Positions 1 to 7,913 of a DNA stretch of 64,000 nt are shown one piece after another; within the stretch, counting starts at the first letter, position 1, and every line of letters starts with the position of its first letter. The notes under the pieces are model-generated. The model was given only the letters and a program-made list of their open reading frames with translations, was not told where the DNA came from and did not search any database. The DNA comes from Muricauda sp. MAR_2010_75. GTDB taxonomy: Bacteria; Bacteroidota; Bacteroidia; Flavobacteriales; Flavobacteriaceae. Made by a program: the position numbers and the translations under genes. Where the stretch lies: positions 2,896,501 to 2,960,500 of the forward strand of contig NZ_JQNJ01000001.1 of assembly GCF_000745185.1 (NCBI RefSeq), in the 5' to 3' direction.

Positions 1-516
1 AATACCAGTCTTGTCGTTATGGGTACCAAGGGCACGGCTTCGGGATTTGATGAAATTTTTATTGGAACCGTTACCGAAAAGGTGACACAAAAGGCGCCTT
101 GTCCAGTACTGGCCGTACCTGAAGATGCCAGCTATACTGCATATAAGCGTATCGGGGTCGCAGTGGATACGGATAGTATGGATAATAGAATAGATTTTGA
201 AATATTGTCCAGATTATTGCAAAACTATAATGCACAGTTGCACTTTGTACATATAGCGGACAAACAGGAAAGAGTGCCGGAGAAAGCATTTATTCGTGAA
301 AGATTTGGCAAACTTCTTGTACCTAAGCAATGGTTCTTTACAGTTATCGAGGAAGACAAACCCGAAGAGGGTATCGATGAATTTTTGACTGAAACCCCAA
401 TAGACCTATTGGTTTTGCTTTACAGGGAACACGGATTTTTTGAGGCACTTTTCAAAAAGGGGCTAAGAAAAAAAATGCTGTATGCCTCCAAGGCCCCACT
501 GCTGATAGTTAAGTAG
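1..516 (+). CDS. Universal stress protein (UspA family), 5' end outside window
   Basis: The reading frame is open from base 1, so the gene starts upstream. The first visible residues (VVMGTKGTASG) match the glycine-rich loop of UspA domains, normally near the end of a domain, and are followed by CPVLAVPEDA, the usual domain end. A second, more diverged Usp-like half follows and ends in APLLIVK. This fits a tandem two-domain Usp of about 270-280 residues as is common in Flavobacteriia. Usp proteins are cytoplasmic nucleotide-binding stress proteins. Its exact role here is unknown; it borders the metal island. Confidence 0.85.
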   Translation, partial: NTSLVVMGTKGTASGFDEIFIGTVTEKVTQKAPCPVLAVPEDASYTAYKRIGVAVDTDSMDNRIDFEILSRLLQNYNAQLHFVHIADKQERVPEKAFIRERFGKLLVPKQWFFTVIEEDKPEEGIDEFLTETPIDLLVLLYREHGFFEALFKKGLRKKMLYASKAPLLIVK

Positions 517-561
517 CTTTTCTACCTATGTGATACTCTAGTAAATATTAGGTATAGCTTA

Positions 562-696
562 CTATGCGAAATTATCGTGCTCATTCTGGGCGCAGGTGGA
601 TTGGCTACCATGTGGGAAGCAGTCTTTGCGGATGTGGGCGTGGCGTTATTGGCGATTTTTAATGCGGTGCGGTTGCAGCGGATGAAGTGGGCATAA
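562..696 (+). pseudogene. C-terminal fossil of a heavy-metal P-type ATPase (ZntA/CadA type)
   Basis: One frame here reads about 44 residues ending at TAA 694-696. It contains GLATMWEAVFADVG and ALLAIFNAVRLQRM, the highly conserved last segment of Zn/Cd/Pb-translocating P-type ATPases. The rest of the roughly 700-residue protein is absent and there is no start. This is a deletion remnant, showing that a zinc/cadmium exporter gene once stood just upstream of the present island. The remaining bases of the 517-881 gap hold no gene. Confidence 0.8.
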
Positions 697-830
697 GCCC
701 ATAGTAAATATCGAAATATAAATTTTCATTCTGGCCAACCGACATTTCCCACAGTACGGGATTTTCATAATTAAATCAACAAACCCTTTAAGGTTTAACC
801 ACTTCTTTATTGAAGAATTTTACATCTATA

Positions 831-846
831 TTTAGACTTATCTAAA
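831..846. promoter_or_regulatory. Small inverted repeat upstream of the di-heme oxidoreductase gene
   Basis: TTTAGA and TCTAAA form a perfect 6-bp inverted repeat separated by CTTA, 36 bp before the start codon at 882, in an AT-rich stretch. It could be an operator or part of a promoter. No regulator can be assigned from sequence alone. Confidence 0.3.
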
Positions 847-881
847 AATATATTTTATTTGGAATAAATATCATTATAGTA

Positions 882-1952
882 ATGTCTAAAATCATTCATT
901 TCTTTATTGGCCTGTCTTTAATCGCTCTATTTGGCTGTGAAAATTTGGGTCCGGAAGAACCTATGGAATTTGAGCTGTTGGACGGGCCATTGGACGGATT
1001 GTCCTTAAGCGAGCAACAACTGTTTTTAGCAGGGGATATAGCTTTTAACGATGATGTTTTCACGGTTGAAAAAGGTCTTGGCCCCTTGTTTGTTGGCACC
1101 AGCTGTGCAAGTTGCCATTCAGGGGATGGCAAGGGTCATCCTTTCAATCAACTAATCAGATTCGGTAACAATGACTTGAACTTACCCTCGATGTTATCCT
1201 TCGGTGATGGCAGGAACCAAATTCAAAATAAAGCCATACCGGGTTTTGAACCGGAGACCGTGCCTGAAGGCTTCCCATTTTCCATTTTGGTCGCTCCGGC
1301 GGTAACGGGATTGGGTTTGTTGGATGCTGTCCCTGACGCGAATATTTTGGCTCTCGCAGACCCTTCTGATGCAAATCAAGACGGTATTAGTGGAAGACCT
1401 CACTACAATATTCCTCCTGAATTCACCAAGATTCGGAATAATAGTGTTCCCCAGGGCAACAATTATATCTTCAGGTTTGGAAAGAAAGCGGGTAGTTATG
1501 ATTTGTTGCACCAAAGCGTCAGCGCATATAACCAGGACATAGGGATTACATCTCTTTATGACCCCATTGACCCGTTCAGTGGACTTGAAGAGGATCTTGA
1601 AATTAGTACCCAAACCTTGAACGATGTCGTTTTCTACCTTAAAACCTTAAAAGCACCAATTCCCAGAAATCAAACAGACCCCGATGTCATTGCTGGAAAA
1701 GAACTCTTTGAATCGGTACAATGTGCTGTCTGTCACACACCCACGTTGACCACAGGATTTTCCCCAATTGAATCGTTATCCTTTAAGGAATTTCATCCCT
1801 ACTCGGATTTGTTGTTACATGATGGAAGGGCTTCGAGTATTGAGGAGGCCATTGAATTGCACGGCGGTGAGGCCGATAATTCAAAAGCCCAGTATTTGTC
1901 CCTGACCCCAAAAGAAAAATCACAACTGATAAAATTCATTAATTCCCTATAA
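882..1952 (+). CDS. Di-heme oxidoreductase (DHOR, putative c-type cytochrome peroxidase-like) lipoprotein
   Basis: This 356-residue protein has a lipoprotein signal (LFGC, Cys19) and two c-type heme motifs: CASCH at 75-79 and CAVCH at 281-285. Landmarks of the DHOR family are SGRPHYN, RFGKKAG and, near the end, LLHDGRAS followed by EEAIELHGGEA. Family members are periplasmic or surface di-heme electron-transfer proteins related to MauG/CcpA peroxidases. The next gene, a Rieske protein, begins on the base after the stop, so the two are probably co-translated and may form one electron-transfer module. The substrate is unknown. Confidence 0.85.
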   Translation: MSKIIHFFIGLSLIALFGCENLGPEEPMEFELLDGPLDGLSLSEQQLFLAGDIAFNDDVFTVEKGLGPLFVGTSCASCHSGDGKGHPFNQLIRFGNNDLNLPSMLSFGDGRNQIQNKAIPGFEPETVPEGFPFSILVAPAVTGLGLLDAVPDANILALADPSDANQDGISGRPHYNIPPEFTKIRNNSVPQGNNYIFRFGKKAGSYDLLHQSVSAYNQDIGITSLYDPIDPFSGLEEDLEISTQTLNDVVFYLKTLKAPIPRNQTDPDVIAGKELFESVQCAVCHTPTLTTGFSPIESLSFKEFHPYSDLLLHDGRASSIEEAIELHGGEADNSKAQYLSLTPKEKSQLIKFINSL

Positions 1953-2393
1953 GTGCATAGAAAAGATTTTATTAAACAATTTGGATATCTGATAGCAGTC
2001 CTGCCAGCTTCCTCCGCTTTACTCGGTAGTTGCGCAGGCCTGTATTATGCATCCTTCGTTGAAGAAGGGGGAGTGCTACGAGTTTCAAAGGGGGAGTTTC
2101 AACAGGTGAAAGGGGGAAAGCAGATTGAACGTGATTTTGTGGTCATCCAGAGCGATTCCATGCGATACCCCATCGGAATATTCAAAACACAAAACAGTAA
2201 TTATCTGGCCAGTTTGATGCAATGTACCCATAGGGGCTGTGAACTCAACATTGGCGGCGGCATATTCAACTGTCCATGTCATGGCAGTGAGTTCGACCGT
2301 TCAGGCAGGGTTTTAGAAGGGCCGGCCGAAGAAAACCTAAAATCATTTGAAACAACCGCCGATAATGAAAATATCTATGTGCATGGTTCGTAA
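1953..2393 (+). CDS. Rieske [2Fe-2S] protein, exported
   Basis: The GTG start follows the preceding TAA with no gap. The 146-residue product has a hydrophobic N-terminus with a possible lipobox (LLGSC, Cys27). It carries a complete Rieske binding site: CTHRGC (Cys91, His93, Cys96) and CPCHGS (Cys107, Cys109, His110). The extra cysteines of the disulfide-type Rieske centre are present, as in bc1-type proteins. It likely passes electrons to or from the adjacent di-heme protein in the periplasm. No cytochrome b gene is nearby, so it is not part of a local bc1 operon. Confidence 0.88.
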   Translation: MHRKDFIKQFGYLIAVLPASSALLGSCAGLYYASFVEEGGVLRVSKGEFQQVKGGKQIERDFVVIQSDSMRYPIGIFKTQNSNYLASLMQCTHRGCELNIGGGIFNCPCHGSEFDRSGRVLEGPAEENLKSFETTADNENIYVHGS

Positions 2394-3597
2394 AATATAT
2401 GCAGCCCTTGCTTTAATGAACATTTACGTTTTAACCCTTAGCTCGCAAACTAGCGACAGGGACAGTATTAAGGAATCGATGAATATGGATGCGGTTTATG
2501 ACCGTCCTTTTCTAACTTTCGATAAATTTCCAGTCAATCTGGGCGGTTATCTAGAGGCGAACTCAATCTACAGTATTGAGGACGGATTGTCCGAGGGGCT
2601 TTCTTTTCAGGCCCGAAGATTGACCCTTTTTGTCTCGGCTTCTATTTCAAAGCGCATTAAGTTTTTGACCGAATTGGAATTTGAAAACGGGACAGAGGAA
2701 ATTGCCATTGAATTCGCCTCCATGGACATTGCTTTGCACCCCTTGTTGAACCTTAGGGGAGGCATCGTACTGAATCCAATAGGTTCCTTTAATCAAAATC
2801 ACGACGGACCAAAATGGGAGTTTGTCGAGCGGCCAGATGTCAGCACCAATTTGTTGCCCGCCACTTTCTCCAATGCCGGATTTGGGATATATGGAAAGGC
2901 ATATAAGGAAGCTTGGACCTTGGGCTATGAAGCATACCTCACCAATGGCTTTGATACAAGCATTATAGATAAAGAGGGAGAAAGAACATTTTTGGCTTCG
3001 GTCAAGGAGAATTCCTCGCGATTCGAGGAGAATTTTAGCGGAAATGCGCTCCTCAATGGAAAGTTGGCCATTAAGCATAGAAAATTAGGGGAATTGGGCA
3101 TTTCTTATATGGGTGGGGCCTACAATAGGAAAGAAGTTGACGGGCTTCAGGTTGATACACAATCAGGGAGGGTAGATGTTCTTGCCCTGGATTTAAATAC
3201 TGCCATTAAAAAAACGGGGACAAGGTTTATCGGTGAAATGGCCTACATATGGGTCGATGTTCCGGACACTTTTACCCAGCAGTTTGGTGATCGGCAAGTT
3301 GGTTTTTTTGTGGATATTGTCCAACCGGTACTAAAGACCGAAGTATTGGACTGGGAAAATGCCGTACTCAACCTGTCGCTCAGAACGGATTATGTGGACT
3401 ACAACATTGGCAGGTTTGCCCAGACCAATACGAATGTTGGGGATGATTTATTCGCAATTACACCTGCAATAAGCTTTAGGCCCGCACCACAGACCGTTCT
3501 AAGGATCAACTACAGATACCAGTGGCAACAGGATATTCTCAACAATCCTGCCTCAAGAACGGCCACATGGTATTTTGGATTCAGCACCTATTTTTAA
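2383..3597 (+). CDS. Outer-membrane porin-like beta-barrel protein
   Basis: The protein of about 404 residues has a signal peptide (MVRKIYAALALMNIYVLTLSS) if translation starts at 2383; in-frame ATGs at 2347 and 2365 are alternatives. The start overlaps the end of the Rieske gene. The mature part opens with NLGGYLEANSIYS and shows alternating aromatic/polar strands ending in WYFGFSTYF, a terminal aromatic typical of outer-membrane barrels. It resembles phosphate-selective-porin-like proteins of Bacteroidota. With the two redox genes upstream it may form a three-gene export or respiration module. Substrate unknown. Confidence 0.65.
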   Translation: MVRKIYAALALMNIYVLTLSSQTSDRDSIKESMNMDAVYDRPFLTFDKFPVNLGGYLEANSIYSIEDGLSEGLSFQARRLTLFVSASISKRIKFLTELEFENGTEEIAIEFASMDIALHPLLNLRGGIVLNPIGSFNQNHDGPKWEFVERPDVSTNLLPATFSNAGFGIYGKAYKEAWTLGYEAYLTNGFDTSIIDKEGERTFLASVKENSSRFEENFSGNALLNGKLAIKHRKLGELGISYMGGAYNRKEVDGLQVDTQSGRVDVLALDLNTAIKKTGTRFIGEMAYIWVDVPDTFTQQFGDRQVGFFVDIVQPVLKTEVLDWENAVLNLSLRTDYVDYNIGRFAQTNTNVGDDLFAITPAISFRPAPQTVLRINYRYQWQQDILNNPASRTATWYFGFSTYF

Positions 3598-3735
3598 TAA
3601 AATATTTTACATAGCTACTTTGATTTAATATCGGGTAGAATGTATTTAAGTAAAGTGTAATTTTGGAAGAGCAATGGTGGAGAATATTATTTTAGTATTT
3701 GCTTAAATAATTATATTTTTTTCAAAAACAATACT

Positions 3736-3963
3736 ATGGCACTTGAATTAAGTTGAGCACGCGACGAGGCCGACCAAAAGCAGCTAATACGTTGTCGCGA
3801 AACCTTGGGAACAAACTCAGAGACAATTGTCGAAATCAGCAAAGTGCTAGCCCTGGCCGGTAACGAAACTCGGTTAAAGATACTTTTCTGGTTGAACGAG
3901 GAAGGTGAGCTTTGTCCCTGTGATTTTGCCGATATACTTGAAATGAGCGGTGGAAGCGGATGA
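3736..3963 (+). pseudogene. Truncated ArsR-family metalloregulator
   Basis: From ATG 3736 the frame reads MALELS, then an in-frame TGA at 3754, then about 68 residues matching the N-terminal half of ArsR/SmtB regulators (IRCRETL, LALAGNETRLKILF, ELCPCDFADILEMS). Homology stops at about 3945, exactly before the recognition helix, where sequence of a CusB-type adaptor begins. The gene therefore carries both a nonsense codon and a deletion of its DNA-binding half. The CPC in the retained part resembles a metal-sensing site. It is surely non-functional as a repressor. The 3598-3735 stretch upstream holds no other feature. Confidence 0.8.
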
Positions 3964-5431
3964 ACGATCGATCTATTCCCAATCTTCCCATATTCCCGGG
4001 AGGGTGGAACGGCTAATGGTCAATTTTACAGGGGAGTACATCAAGCAGGGGCAGATCATCGCCTATATTTATTCCCCTGACCTGGTCACTGCACAAGAGG
4101 AACTTTTTGAAGCAAGAAAGGTGGCGGACACCCAACCGCAGTTTTTTAATGCCGCCAAGGAAAAATTAAAAAACTGGAAGCTTTCCGACAACCAAATCGC
4201 ACAGATACTTCAATCCGGGACCGTTAAGGAGGAATTGCCGATACATGCCGATGTTTCAGGCTACGTTACCGAAAAAATGGTAAACCTTGGCGACTATGTC
4301 AACAAGGGCAAGGCATTATATCAAATTGCCAACCTGAACAGCGTTTGGGTATTGTTCGATATTTATGAGTCCGACATGCCCTGGGTAAGGAAAGGCGACG
4401 AAGTGGTCTTTACCATACCCTCCCTCCCGGGCGAAAATTTTAAAGGCAGGATTTCCTATATCGACCCGGTGATCAATCCCATGACTAGGGTTGCCAAGGC
4501 CAGAATCGAGATCGGGAACGCCGGTTTAAGGTTAAAGCCGGAAATGTTCGCTTCCGGAACCGTGAAAGCAAAACAGCCCATTGCATCAGAAGCGATAACC
4601 ATTCCTAAGTCGGCAGTGATGTGGACCGGGGAACGTTCTGTGGTATACATCAAGAATACCACGTCCAATGGGGTGAATTTTGTGTTGCGCGATGTCACCT
4701 TGGGACCATCGTTGGGAAATGGTTTCATTGTCAAGGAGGGTCTGCAAGAAGGGGATGAGATCGCGGTAAATGGGACCTTTAGTATCGACGCGGCGGCCCA
4801 ATTGGCCGGGAAACCGAGCATGATGAATCCTGAAGGTGGGCCCGCCATGACGGGACATAACCACGGAGGAATGAAGATGGGGGATGACAAGGGTACAGGC
4901 GGTAGCGATCATTCGGATATGGATATGGGCGATGTCAAACAGGAAAGTAAAACGGACCATTCCGACATGGACCAGCGAATAGCGGCGACAGGGATATTTC
5001 AGAACCAATTGAAACAGGTGTTGAGCGCCTACTTGGAGTTAAAGGATGCGCTTGTCAATGATAATGCCGCCAAGTCCAATGCCGCTGCAAAAAAAGTGTT
5101 GTCGGCCTTGGAACATGTGGATATGAAACAATTGACGGACAAAAAGGCGCACGACCATTGGATGACGATCTCGAAGGAAATCTCCAATTCGGCGAATTCC
5201 ATTTCAAAGAAATCGGATATCAAGGCGCAACGCGATCATTTTAAACATCTGTCCGCCCATCTATCCAAAGGTGTCAAGCTTTTTGGGGTCGATCAAAAGA
5301 TATACGAACAATTTTGCCCGATGGCCGATAACAACAAAGGTGCCTATTGGTTGAGTACGACCAAAGAGATCAAAAACCCCTATTTCGGTGAGGCTATGTT
5401 GACCTGTGGTGAAATCACCGATGAAATGTAA
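3950..5431 (+). CDS. CusB/CzcB-type efflux adaptor with C-terminal DUF3347, N-terminally truncated
   Basis: The frame encodes about 490 residues of a copper/silver RND periplasmic adaptor: IYSQSSHIPGRVERL, the lipoyl/hairpin region (YIYSPDLVTAQEELF), barrel (WVLFDIYESDMPWV), then a His/Met/Asp-rich linker (HNHGGMKMGDD) and a DUF3347 domain from about residue 347 (YEQFCPMADNN, MLTCGEI). The signal peptide and roughly the first hundred or more residues normal for the family are missing; the frame opens directly inside homologous sequence at the ArsR junction. The only start is an internal GTG. No CusA pump or CusC channel is present. Probably a pseudogene, although the downstream part is intact. 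Confidence 0.85.
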   Translation: MEADERSIYSQSSHIPGRVERLMVNFTGEYIKQGQIIAYIYSPDLVTAQEELFEARKVADTQPQFFNAAKEKLKNWKLSDNQIAQILQSGTVKEELPIHADVSGYVTEKMVNLGDYVNKGKALYQIANLNSVWVLFDIYESDMPWVRKGDEVVFTIPSLPGENFKGRISYIDPVINPMTRVAKARIEIGNAGLRLKPEMFASGTVKAKQPIASEAITIPKSAVMWTGERSVVYIKNTTSNGVNFVLRDVTLGPSLGNGFIVKEGLQEGDEIAVNGTFSIDAAAQLAGKPSMMNPEGGPAMTGHNHGGMKMGDDKGTGGSDHSDMDMGDVKQESKTDHSDMDQRIAATGIFQNQLKQVLSAYLELKDALVNDNAAKSNAAAKKVLSALEHVDMKQLTDKKAHDHWMTISKEISNSANSISKKSDIKAQRDHFKHLSAHLSKGVKLFGVDQKIYEQFCPMADNNKGAYWLSTTKEIKNPYFGEAMLTCGEITDEM

Positions 5432-5453
5432 TTGAACAAATGTAAATGAATGA

Positions 5454-7913
5454 ATGATGAAAATATTGAAATCTAAAATCTTGTTTTTTGTCCTAACTGC
5501 CTTGACGACCCATGTTTTTGGGCAAGTGGGGACAAATGGTGAGGACAGAAAAGAGGAAGGTAGACCCGTTCGGGAATACAATCTTGTACTGGAACAGAAC
5601 AAATTGACCCTCGGTGGGGTCACTGCCGATGCAATGACCATCAATGGGAGTATTCCGGGACCGGTCTTGGAATTCAACGAGGGTGACCTCGCCCTGATCA
5701 ACGTGACCAATAAGATGGATGTGGAAACCTCCGTACACTGGCATGGATTGATCTTGCCCAATTTTTATGACGGGGTTCCCTATTTGACCACACCGCCCAT
5801 AGAACCTGGCACAACTTTCCAATATCGGATTCCGATCAACCAATCAGGTACCTATTGGTACCATTCCCACACCATGCTGCAAGAGCAAAAGGGGGTGTAT
5901 GGCTCGATACTGATCCATCCCAAGGAAAAGACGTTGGACTACGATAAGGATTTGGTCGTGGTGCTTTCCGATTGGACGAACGAAAAGGCCATGAACGTGC
6001 TCCGAAACCTTAAACGGGGAAACGAGTGGTACCAGGTCAAAAAAGGGACCGCGGTGCCCTTGAGCAGGGTCATCAAGGAAGGTGCACTAGGTGCACAGCT
6101 CAAATTTTGGCGAGATCGTATGGAGGGAGCGGATATTGCGGATATCTACTACCCCGCATTTTTGACCAATGGGAAAACATTGGCCGAATACCCTGATTTC
6201 AAACCAGGGGAAAAAGTGCGGCTCAGGTTCGTCAATGCCTCTGCCTCCACCTATTATTGGATGGATTTCGGTGGCGGTAACCCCATGGTGGTTTCCGGGG
6301 ATGGTGTCGATGTGGAGCCTGTTTCCAAAAGTCGTTTTCTTTTTGGCATTGCCGAGACCTATGATGTCATCGTGACCGTTCCTGAAGGCACTTTGGAGGT
6401 AACCGCCACGGCACAGGACGGCTCCGGGCATACCTCGTTGCACTTAGGTCAGGGAACGCTTTTTTCCGCAACGACCATCGATAGGCCCGACAAAGTGGCG
6501 ATGATGAAACAAATGGCCCGAATGGACATGAAAATGGGGGCTCCGGCAATGGCCGGCAACAAAAAAAAGAACACACCCGAATATCTCATGCACAAGTACG
6601 GAATGCAGATGGACATGAAGGATGGCAGCATGGATATGGGTATGCACAATGGGATGTCTATGGATAAGACCAAAATGAGCGGTCAAAAGGATAAACCCAT
6701 TGCGAAGATGGATGATAAAAGGCCTATGAATGCGAATGAAGATCATAGGCACATGGAGATGGATAAAAAGATGGGGGATATGGCAGGAATGGAAAAGGAT
6801 TCAACGTCAATGAAATCCACCGGACATAAGGACAAGATGGAAAACCCTATGGTTCAGACTATGCCAATGATGCAGAAAGACACTTCAGCTTTTGATTACG
6901 ATACCCGTAAAACGTATTTCAACTATGATTTCTTAAAAGCAAAGGAAAGTACTACCTATAATGCCGATCTGCCCGTCAATGACATTCTGTTGAACCTGAC
7001 GGGGAATATGCAACGGTATATCTGGAGTATGAACGGTGTGCCACTTTCAGAAACCGATAAGATCAAGATCAAAGGTGGGGAAGTAACCCGGATCACCCTC
7101 AACAACCTGACCATGATGCACCATCCGATGCACCTCCATGGGCATTATTTCAGGGTCATCAATGAGAATGGTGAAAAGTCACCCTTGAAACATACGGTCA
7201 ATGTGCCGCCCATGCAGAAAGTGGTCATCGAATTTTATAATGAAGAGTACGGGGATTGGTTCTTCCACTGTCATATCCTCTACCACATGATGGGGGGCAT
7301 GGCCAGGGTTTTCAGTTATGATACCCCAAGGGATGTGAGGATGAAGGATTTTCCTGTTCAAAAGTTGGTAGATGAAACTGACCATTATTATGCTTGGGGT
7401 GCTGCCAGATTGGGTTCCAATTTTAATGAACTCTTCCTTGTTTCAAGTAATATCAGGAATGAATTTGGGGTACGGGCAGAATTTGACTACGACCAAAATG
7501 CCGAGGTGGAATTCAATTATAACAGGTATCTCAATGACTGGGTAAGGGTCTATGCAGGGGTGAACACGGAAACCTCCATCCCTGATTCCTATGACCGCTT
7601 CAATACAGTGGGACTGATAGGGGTCAAGTATTTTACCCCATACCGCTTTAATATGGATGTGAGTATGGACCACCAGCTGCGTCCAAGAATAAGGTTGGAT
7701 AGGGAACTATTGCTTTTTCCAAGGATTTTCCTCGAGGGGGAATATGAATTTCGGGCCGATTTTGGATGGGTCAACGATTTGGGGAATTCATCCTATGAAA
7801 GTGAGACCCAATGGCTGGTAGGGGCCTCCTATATCCTTTCACGTAATTTTTCAATCCAGGCCAACTACAACAACCGATATGGTTGGGGCGGAGGCCTGCT
7901 AGCCCGTTTTTAA
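5454..7913 (+). CDS. Multicopper oxidase (CopA type) fused to a CopB-like beta-barrel domain
   Basis: The 819-residue protein starts with a signal peptide (cleavage near VFG-Q). Copper sites are complete: HWH (95-97), HSH (137-139), HHPMHLHGH (from 556) and HCH (605-607). Between about 350 and 475 lies a Met/His/Asp-rich insert (for example MDMGMHNGMSM) typical of periplasmic Cu(I)-handling oxidases. After about 650 the sequence becomes a beta-rich domain (VRAEFDYDQNAEVEF, ending LLARF) resembling the outer-membrane copper protein CopB, fused in one chain. Likely oxidises Cu(I) at or near the outer membrane. A permease gene starts directly after the stop. Confidence 0.88.
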   Translation: MMKILKSKILFFVLTALTTHVFGQVGTNGEDRKEEGRPVREYNLVLEQNKLTLGGVTADAMTINGSIPGPVLEFNEGDLALINVTNKMDVETSVHWHGLILPNFYDGVPYLTTPPIEPGTTFQYRIPINQSGTYWYHSHTMLQEQKGVYGSILIHPKEKTLDYDKDLVVVLSDWTNEKAMNVLRNLKRGNEWYQVKKGTAVPLSRVIKEGALGAQLKFWRDRMEGADIADIYYPAFLTNGKTLAEYPDFKPGEKVRLRFVNASASTYYWMDFGGGNPMVVSGDGVDVEPVSKSRFLFGIAETYDVIVTVPEGTLEVTATAQDGSGHTSLHLGQGTLFSATTIDRPDKVAMMKQMARMDMKMGAPAMAGNKKKNTPEYLMHKYGMQMDMKDGSMDMGMHNGMSMDKTKMSGQKDKPIAKMDDKRPMNANEDHRHMEMDKKMGDMAGMEKDSTSMKSTGHKDKMENPMVQTMPMMQKDTSAFDYDTRKTYFNYDFLKAKESTTYNADLPVNDILLNLTGNMQRYIWSMNGVPLSETDKIKIKGGEVTRITLNNLTMMHHPMHLHGHYFRVINENGEKSPLKHTVNVPPMQKVVIEFYNEEYGDWFFHCHILYHMMGGMARVFSYDTPRDVRMKDFPVQKLVDETDHYYAWGAARLGSNFNELFLVSSNIRNEFGVRAEFDYDQNAEVEFNYNRYLNDWVRVYAGVNTETSIPDSYDRFNTVGLIGVKYFTPYRFNMDVSMDHQLRPRIRLDRELLLFPRIFLEGEYEFRADFGWVNDLGNSSYESETQWLVGASYILSRNFSIQANYNNRYGWGGGLLARF

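Noticed and set aside
4456..5008. Long minus-strand frames inside the adaptor gene
   Set aside because: The sense frame has clear family homology throughout, so these are shadows.
6444..6752. Histidine-rich minus-strand frames inside the multicopper oxidase
   Set aside because: They are antisense readings of the Met/His-coding insert; His richness follows from ATG-rich sense codons.
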